A DNA stretch of 11,729 nucleotides from Ferruginibacter sp. (lineage in GTDB: Bacteria; Bacteroidota; Bacteroidia; Chitinophagales; Chitinophagaceae): NCBI GenBank assembly GCA_030831725.1, contig JAURKN010000248.1:1-11729 (forward strand), in the 5' to 3' direction. The number at the start of each line of letters is the position of its first letter. The first letter of the stretch is position 1. The position numbers were made by a program, and so were the translations under genes. Shown in pieces: positions 6,987 through 11,729 of this stretch. Below the pieces are notes generated by a model. It was given only the letters and a program-made list of their open reading frames with translations, was not told the DNA's origin and ran no database searches.

Positions 6987-9900
6987 TTGAAGCGTATCAT
7001 TTTATATATGATTTTGTTGTTGGTCTGCCATGGCGGAGTGACTTTTTCCCAAAATAAAGACACGCTATTGCCTGCAAACAACTGGGTGGTTCTAACCATT
7101 CCTGTTCCGGCAAAAGATATTCGTATTCATGATAAAAGTATTGTCCCTGGCACATTCAATGTTGAAGGCATTTCTAAAACATGGTATTCGATAGATGATG
7201 GTACAGCAACATTCAGGTGGAAAGGCCCAATAATTAATGATAGCATTCGAATTCGATTCCGCTCTTTTCCCTTTTTATTGCCCGAAAAAACGAACCATCT
7301 TTCATATGACAGTGTCAGATATAACTTCATGACATCATCCAATCCATTTGTGCTTACGAATAGAGAACAAACAGATGCGCCTATTTTCGACTGGCGCGGA
7401 TTGGAAACCGAAGGAAGCATCGGAAGGGCAATTTCATTCGGAAACAACAGGGATGCCAATCTGAATTCGACACTCAATCTGCAGCTCAATGGATTTATAG
7501 GCGACAGCATGGAAATTACCGCCGCCATCACAGACAACACTATTCCTATTCAGCCGGACGGTAATACCCGAGATCTTAGAGACCTTGATCGGATTTTTAT
7601 CCAATTGAAGAAAAAAGAATGGTCGCTCAGTATGGGTGATTTGGATTTAAAAGAGAAAGAACTCTTCGGACTGACATTCTATAAGAGAATACAGGGAGGT
7701 ATGTATCAAACCCGATTTAAAGCAAGTGAAAAAGTGAATGCGGAACTTGAGTTTGCCGGCTCCATTGCCAAGGGCAAATTCACCAGAAACTTTATAAAAC
7801 CGCTGGAAGGCAATCAGGGACCATATCGATTACAAGGCGCAAACAATGAGATTTATTTCGTTGTTCTCGCTGGTACCGAAAAAGTATTCATCGACGGCAT
7901 TAGAATGGAAAGGGGTGAAGATCAGGATTATGTAATCAATTACAACACGGCTGAAATAAGTTTCACACCGAAACAACAGATTACCAAAGACAAACGTATT
8001 CAAGTGGAGTTTGAATATGCCGACAGAAAATTCCTGAACACACAGCTATTTCTGAAGAACAAATGGCATCTCGGAAAAAAAATAAATGTCAACCTGGGAT
8101 ATTTCTCCAATACAGATATCACCACATCACCTATAGATCAAGTGCTTGGAGAGAACGAAAAAAACTTCCTCGCTTCGATTGGCGACAGCATACAGAATGC
8201 CTTTGTGGAAAATATTGTCAGAGATACTTTTGCGACAGATAAAATCCTGTATAAAAAAATAGATACCTTTTCCAACGGCAGCCCCATCACCATCTATAAA
8301 TATTCGCCAACATCTGCAGATTCCTTATATCAGCTGAATTTCACTTATCTGGGCGCAGGGAAAGGCAATTATAAGCAAGATCCCAATATCGCTAACGGAA
8401 AAGTGTTTATCTGGGTTTCCCCGGATCAAACCGGATCGAAGCAAGGAGATTATGAACCTGTTCGCTTTCTTGTGACTCCCAAAAAGCTTTCCCTGTTGAG
8501 TGTAGGTTTGAATTGGGAACTGTCACCCAAATCAAAGATTCAAATGAATTGGGCCCAAAGTAATTATGATGTGAATCGATTTTCCTCGAACGACAAAAGC
8601 AATAATGCCGGACAAGCGATTTCCATTCAGTCGGAATGGAAATCAGATTCATTTGAATTTGCTAAAAATGAACATGTTTTAGAACTTAAAACCAAAGGCG
8701 AGTGGGTGCAACAATCCTTCAGATCACCTGAGCGATTGAGAAGTGCGGAATTTTATCGTGATTGGGGCCTTGAAACCGATCTTGGTTTTGATCAGGAAAA
8801 ATGGGTCTCGGCTGCATTGTCTCTACTTGGTAAACAAAATGGGAAGACTGGGTATCAATTTGAACTTTTTGAAAGGGGGAGTGACATCAATGCTGCTCGA
8901 CATCAATTCAATCTGCAATCGCAGTACAAAGGATGGAAATGGAGCAGCAACAGTAGCTGGTTGATGTATCAGCAAGGCTTGAGATCAGGTCGGTTCCTTC
9001 GTCCGAATTTTGATGTGAAAAAGCAATGGAAATTCAGAAAGACCTACGAAACAGGATTGAACTATCAACTGGAGCAAAACATTGCCACATTCAAAAATTC
9101 AGATTCACTATCCCTCAACAGTTTCGAATTCGACAGATGGGAATTCTATATAAAATCAGATCCGCAGCAACAAAACAAATGGGGATTCACCTATTTTTCA
9201 AGAACTGATAAATTGCCTGATCAGAATAAAATGAGCAGGGTTGATCGAAGCCACAATTATCAATTTTCCATGGAATTGCTTTCCAATCCGAAAAGACAAT
9301 GGAAACACACCATTGGATTTAGAAAGCTCGATGTTTTTAATGAGAACATAAGCAAACAGAAACCCGGAAAAACACTGCTCACCCGTGCGGAGTATTATTT
9401 CAACGAATGGAACGGCGGAATGAATGGCTCTATGCTTTATGAAATAGGAGGAGGGCAGGAGCAGAAAAGAGCGGTTTCTTATTTAGCTGTACCAGTCGGA
9501 CAGGGCAACTTTACCTGGATCGATTACAACAACAATGGTATTGAAGAATTGAATGAGTTTGAAGCGGCTCAATTTCAGGACCAGAGAAAATACATTCAGG
9601 TGTTTACGCCAACCAATGAGTTTATCGCAACACAATATGTGCAATGGAATGCGAATATGGATATTCAACCCGATCTTTTATTAGGAGAAAGAAAAGGTCA
9701 TTTTGCTAACATCCTGAGAAAAACACAACTTAACAGCATCATTCAATTGAGTAAAAAAAGAACATCAAGCAACTCGTTTTTCTTTGATCCTCTTCAGGGA
9801 AATGATGCTGATACGGCATTGATATCATCCGGAAAAAATATTTCAAACAGCCTGTTTTTCAACCGGACCTCAACAAAATGGGGTTTCGACATCAATCAAA

Positions 9901-10487
9901 GTTTGATTTCTTCGAAATCGCTTCTCACTTATGGAAAGGAAATCAACAGTCTTGATCAATGGAGTGTTAGAATCAGATGGAACATCAATCGAAAATTCAA
10001 TATCAATGTTTTTACAAAAACGGCTAAACAAGGATTGAAAAATACAGCATCCAATTTTGGAAATCGGAATTATGAGCTTTCTCAACAATGGCTTGAACCG
10101 CAGTTGGTTTATCTTAAAGCAAACAGACTCAGGGTTGTCTTGGCTTATTCCTTTGGTAAAAAAACAAACTTGTCGAATCGGGAAAACAACACTCTCTCAC
10201 AAAGTATGAGGTTCGAAGCCAAATATAACACACCATCTTCTTTGAGTGTGAATGGTTCATTCAGGTATCAATTTTTTAATTACAGCGCGGGGGGCAACCA
10301 GCCAGGAAGTTCGGTTGGTTTCATCATGTTAGAAGGATTGCAGCCGGGCAGAAATTTGATTTGGCAATTGGATCTGACCAAAAGAGTATCTGGTAATATC
10401 GAATGTAATTTTCAATACAATGCAAGGCAATCAGAAAAAACCCGTACGATACACCTTGGAAGCGCATCAGTACGGGTCTTGTTTTAG
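6987..10487 (+). CDS. Large SprA-like outer-membrane beta-barrel protein, function unknown
   Basis: 1166 residues. The N-terminal signal peptide is about residues 1-21 (KRIILYMILLLVC, probable cleavage after TFS). No globular enzyme domain is seen. The N-terminal third carries motifs I associate, from memory, with the SprA-like family of Bacteroidota: GSIGRAISFGNNRDANLNS (about 143-161), LNLQLNGFIGDSMEITAAIT (163-182), IPIQPDGNTRDLRDLDRIFI (186-205). EGNQGPYRLQG (274-284) and RGEDQDYVINYNTAEISFTP (309-328) follow. The rest alternates polar and hydrophobic residues with many Trp/Tyr, as in long barrels, and ends VRVLF with a terminal Phe, the outer-membrane insertion signal. An EF-hand-like loop is at 846-857. 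SprA itself, the type IX secretion translocon, is about twice as long, so this is a relative or paralogue at most. The start is TTG at 6987, or ATG at 7008, which would remove the basic n-region. Probably monocistronic: a terminator lies upstream and a convergent gene downstream. Confidence 0.8.
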   Translation: MKRIILYMILLLVCHGGVTFSQNKDTLLPANNWVVLTIPVPAKDIRIHDKSIVPGTFNVEGISKTWYSIDDGTATFRWKGPIINDSIRIRFRSFPFLLPEKTNHLSYDSVRYNFMTSSNPFVLTNREQTDAPIFDWRGLETEGSIGRAISFGNNRDANLNSTLNLQLNGFIGDSMEITAAITDNTIPIQPDGNTRDLRDLDRIFIQLKKKEWSLSMGDLDLKEKELFGLTFYKRIQGGMYQTRFKASEKVNAELEFAGSIAKGKFTRNFIKPLEGNQGPYRLQGANNEIYFVVLAGTEKVFIDGIRMERGEDQDYVINYNTAEISFTPKQQITKDKRIQVEFEYADRKFLNTQLFLKNKWHLGKKINVNLGYFSNTDITTSPIDQVLGENEKNFLASIGDSIQNAFVENIVRDTFATDKILYKKIDTFSNGSPITIYKYSPTSADSLYQLNFTYLGAGKGNYKQDPNIANGKVFIWVSPDQTGSKQGDYEPVRFLVTPKKLSLLSVGLNWELSPKSKIQMNWAQSNYDVNRFSSNDKSNNAGQAISIQSEWKSDSFEFAKNEHVLELKTKGEWVQQSFRSPERLRSAEFYRDWGLETDLGFDQEKWVSAALSLLGKQNGKTGYQFELFERGSDINAARHQFNLQSQYKGWKWSSNSSWLMYQQGLRSGRFLRPNFDVKKQWKFRKTYETGLNYQLEQNIATFKNSDSLSLNSFEFDRWEFYIKSDPQQQNKWGFTYFSRTDKLPDQNKMSRVDRSHNYQFSMELLSNPKRQWKHTIGFRKLDVFNENISKQKPGKTLLTRAEYYFNEWNGGMNGSMLYEIGGGQEQKRAVSYLAVPVGQGNFTWIDYNNNGIEELNEFEAAQFQDQRKYIQVFTPTNEFIATQYVQWNANMDIQPDLLLGERKGHFANILRKTQLNSIIQLSKKRTSSNSFFFDPLQGNDADTALISSGKNISNSLFFNRTSTKWGFDINQSLISSKSLLTYGKEINSLDQWSVRIRWNINRKFNINVFTKTAKQGLKNTASNFGNRNYELSQQWLEPQLVYLKANRLRVVLAYSFGKKTNLSNRENNTLSQSMRFEAKYNTPSSLSVNGSFRYQFFNYSAGGNQPGSSVGFIMLEGLQPGRNLIWQLDLTKRVSGNIECNFQYNARQSEKTRTIHLGSASVRVLF
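9522..9557 (+). other. EF-hand-like calcium-binding loop in the large barrel protein
   Basis: Codons 846-857 of the barrel gene read DYNNNGIEELNE. This fits the 12-residue EF-hand/dockerin loop pattern with Asp at position 1, Asn at 3 and 5, Gly at 6, Ile at 7 and Glu at 12. It is embedded in NFTWIDYNNNGIEELNEFE, just after a predicted strand. Calcium binding is inferred from the pattern; no flanking canonical EF helices can be assigned. Confidence 0.5.
10440..10477. terminator. Inverted repeat at the convergent gene ends, possible bidirectional terminator
   Basis: ACCCGTAC (10440-10447) and GTACGGGT (10470-10477) form a perfect 8-bp stem around a 22-base loop. The stem is preceded by A-rich sequence (10435-10440) and followed by CTTGTTTT. 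It lies inside the last codons of the barrel gene, with the stop codon of the convergent coiled-coil gene 23 bases further on. The A and T runs on either side could serve terminators in both directions. The long loop and interrupted T tract make it a weaker candidate than the two terminators upstream. Confidence 0.45.
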
Positions 10488-10499
10488 TTGGGGGATATG

Positions 10500-11480
10500 T
10501 TATTTCAATGGTCGAACCGCTTCTCCAATTTTGAAGCCGTTGTTGTAAACTTCAATCTTATAATTTCCTGGAAGGAAACCGCCTTCACCTCTCCAGTCGA
10601 AGCTGATGGTTTGTCTTTTATTTTGGGTATAATCCACATCCATTTTCTGGGTGAAAGGAATATTTCCCACGTTACGGGCTTCAAATTCACCAGAGCCCAT
10701 CGACTCCGATGTGATCACTTTCTTGCTCGGGTCGGTTATGATGATATACAATGTTTTGGTGCCTGAAGGTGTGATTAGGTTTTCGTCTAAGTCGAATGAA
10801 ATTCGGAGCTTGTCCGCTTTTTTGGACTTGCTTGTTTCTTTGAGTTTACCACTTCTTTTTTCGTTCAGCGCAAGCACGTTGAATCTGGATGCATGGAGCG
10901 TAGAGCCGATATTGATCGTATTTTCTTTGTTTCTCAATTCTTCTTTTGAAGAATCGTAGTCTTTTTGAAGTTTGTCTCTTTCGCCGGTAAGCGTTTGATT
11001 TGCTTGTGACAAGGCGGTATTTTCTGCTTCCAGTTTTGCAATTTGTGCCTTGTAACTTTCAATATCGGCATTCAATGATTCAATCATTTTTCTGGCCTCA
11101 TCGATGTCTTTGGCAGAACTGTTCGCTTTGGAAAGAAGCGTTTGAATTCTTGACTTTTTCGATTCGATTTCCTTGTCTCTTTCAACAATGATACTGTCTT
11201 TTTGAGTGCCAGCTGTTTTGATTTGGTCATATCGTATGGTGGCATCGTCAAGCGCTTTTTGAAGTTCATCACGCTGAGCGGCGGTAGAAGAAATCTGGTT
11301 GTCTTTTTGCTGAACCAGTTCTCTTGTGTTGTTTTTATCCCAAATGATATAGCCCCATGTCGCCAAGAGGGCAATAATCAGAATGGCTGATAAAATGTTT
11401 TTGAATTTTGATCCGCTTGTAGAATTTGATTCTGGAGAATTCTGGTTTAATTCGTTGTTTTTGTTAAGCTCAATAGCCAT
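10500..11480 (-). CDS. Membrane-anchored coiled-coil protein with C-terminal beta domain, function unknown
   Basis: 326 residues. A polar, Asn/Ser-rich N-terminus (1-25) precedes one transmembrane helix at about 28-47 (ILSAILIIALLATWGYIIW). A long coiled coil follows at about 52-188, rich in Lys, Glu, Gln and Ala with heptad-like spacing (for example DIESYKAQIAKLEAENTALS). A C-terminal domain of about 135 residues contains strand-like segments LRISFDLDEN, TKTLYIIITDPSKKVIT, QTISFDWRGEG and GNYKIEVYNNGFKIGEAVRPLK. The shape suggests an inner-membrane anchor with the coiled coil and beta domain in the periplasm, although orientation is not shown by the sequence. The C-terminal part resembles immunoglobulin-like beta domains in spacing only. 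I do not recognise a named family. It converges on the barrel gene (12 bases between stops) and diverges from holA. The ATG at 11480 fits the basic-then-hydrophobic N-terminus. Confidence 0.85.
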   Translation of the reverse strand: MAIELNKNNELNQNSPESNSTSGSKFKNILSAILIIALLATWGYIIWDKNNTRELVQQKDNQISSTAAQRDELQKALDDATIRYDQIKTAGTQKDSIIVERDKEIESKKSRIQTLLSKANSSAKDIDEARKMIESLNADIESYKAQIAKLEAENTALSQANQTLTGERDKLQKDYDSSKEELRNKENTINIGSTLHASRFNVLALNEKRSGKLKETSKSKKADKLRISFDLDENLITPSGTKTLYIIITDPSKKVITSESMGSGEFEARNVGNIPFTQKMDVDYTQNKRQTISFDWRGEGGFLPGNYKIEVYNNGFKIGEAVRPLK

Positions 11481-11560
11481 CTTTGGGTTTGATTAAGTGA
11501 ATGATGTGTGTTTTAATTGGGTCGGTTTTTCTAAGTTTCAAGGACTGTTATATTCACAAC

Positions 11561-11592
11561 CAAAACTATGCCAAATTTCTTGTTATCCACAA
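11561..11592 (-). promoter_or_regulatory. Candidate promoter of the coiled-coil gene
   Basis: On the minus strand TAGTTTTG (11568 down to 11561) matches TAnnTTTG exactly. A TTG (11592 down to 11590) lies 21 bases upstream as a possible -33 element, slightly long for the phylum. The motif is about 80 bases before the ATG at 11480. The -33 element overlaps the DnaA-box dyad. Confidence 0.45.
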
Positions 11593-11593
11593 G
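11579..11593. promoter_or_regulatory. Perfect DnaA-box sequence within a short dyad, between divergent genes
   Basis: TTATCCACA at 11583-11591 is identical to the consensus DnaA box. It is set in a perfect dyad, CTTGT (11579-11583) and ACAAG (11589-11593), separated by TATCC. It lies 54 bases upstream of the holA start and overlaps the candidate -33 element of the divergent coiled-coil gene. Either DnaA binding or an unrelated dimeric repressor could explain it; a single box may also be chance. Confidence 0.4.
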
Positions 11594-11618
11594 GTAAGAC
11601 CGCTTTGTTTATTTTTTG

Positions 11619-11625
11619 TAGTTTG
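11619..11625 (+). promoter_or_regulatory. Possible -7 element of holA
   Basis: TAGTTTG followed by C differs from the Bacteroidota -7 consensus by one missing spacer base. It ends 20 bases before the holA ATG, almost the same distance as in the thiolase gene (19). No well-spaced TTG was found for a -33 element, so the call is weak. Confidence 0.3.
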
Positions 11626-11645
11626 CAAATCAATTTTCATCACTC

Positions 11646-11729
11646 ATGACGGTCGAATCAATCATAAACGCCTGGAAAAAGGACAAGTGGGGTACTTTGT
11701 ATCTTTTTCATGGTGAGGAGGATTTCTTC
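11646..11729 (+). CDS. holA: DNA polymerase III delta subunit, N-terminal fragment (runs off window)
   Basis: 28 codons are open from the ATG at 11646 to the window edge. They begin MTVESIINAWKKDKWGTLY and continue LFHGEEDFF. A short helix followed by a strand and then HGEE(D/P)xF is the characteristic start of HolA, the clamp-loader delta subunit that opens the sliding clamp; the G-E-E motif is the vestigial nucleotide-binding loop. Only the N-terminus is visible, so the call rests on this short match. It is divergent from the coiled-coil gene. Confidence 0.75.
   Translation, partial: MTVESIINAWKKDKWGTLYLFHGEEDFF

Noticed and set aside
7017..7028. LLVC in the signal peptide of the large barrel protein read as a lipobox
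   Set aside because: Val at -1 is not accepted in normal lipoboxes, and a C-terminal barrel signal fits a non-lipidated outer-membrane protein better.

Overview
The window looks like an ordinary stretch of chromosome from a Bacteroidota bacterium (Sphingobacteriia/Saprospiria/Chitinophagia-like; the exact lineage cannot be fixed from sequence alone). Three things point there. The -7 promoter motifs are of the TAnnTTTG type. The succinate dehydrogenase operon has the order C-A-B with a single five-helix cytochrome b. The protein families (short Wza-like exporter beside a Wzz/Wzc-type protein, very large SprA-like outer-membrane protein) are typical of the phylum. No mobile elements, tRNA, rRNA or CRISPR arrays were seen.

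Layout. On the minus strand at the left edge lies a capsule/exopolysaccharide export pair: a Wza-like lipoprotein (371-1168) followed 6 bases later by the N-terminus of a Wzc/Wzz-like chain-length protein that runs off the window (1-364). A 301-base divergent intergenic region follows. It holds a promoter for a monocistronic acetyl-CoA acetyltransferase (1470-2648), which ends in a strong hairpin terminator (2665-2689). Next comes an unrecognised 188-residue acidic protein (2719-3285). After it is a clear promoter and the succinate dehydrogenase/fumarate reductase operon sdhC-sdhA-sdhB (3393-6873), closed by a second hairpin terminator (6891-6921).

The right half is dominated by a 1166-residue predicted outer-membrane beta-barrel protein (6987-10487) with SprA-like sequence motifs and an EF-hand-like loop. 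It converges on a minus-strand inner-membrane coiled-coil protein (10500-11480), with only 12 bases between the stop codons. An inverted repeat near the end of the barrel gene may terminate transcription there. Divergent from the coiled-coil gene is the beginning of holA (DNA polymerase III delta subunit, 11646 to the edge). The region between these two genes contains a perfect DnaA-box sequence set in a short dyad.

How the genes work together. The thiolase and SDH serve central carbon and energy metabolism: acetyl-CoA/acetoacetyl-CoA interconversion, and the TCA-cycle step coupled to the quinone pool. The left-edge genes and the large barrel concern the cell envelope. Nothing clearly amounts to a new multi-gene system. 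The items most worth a second look are the large SprA-like barrel protein with its calcium-loop motif, the DnaA-box dyad upstream of holA, and the two unnamed proteins.
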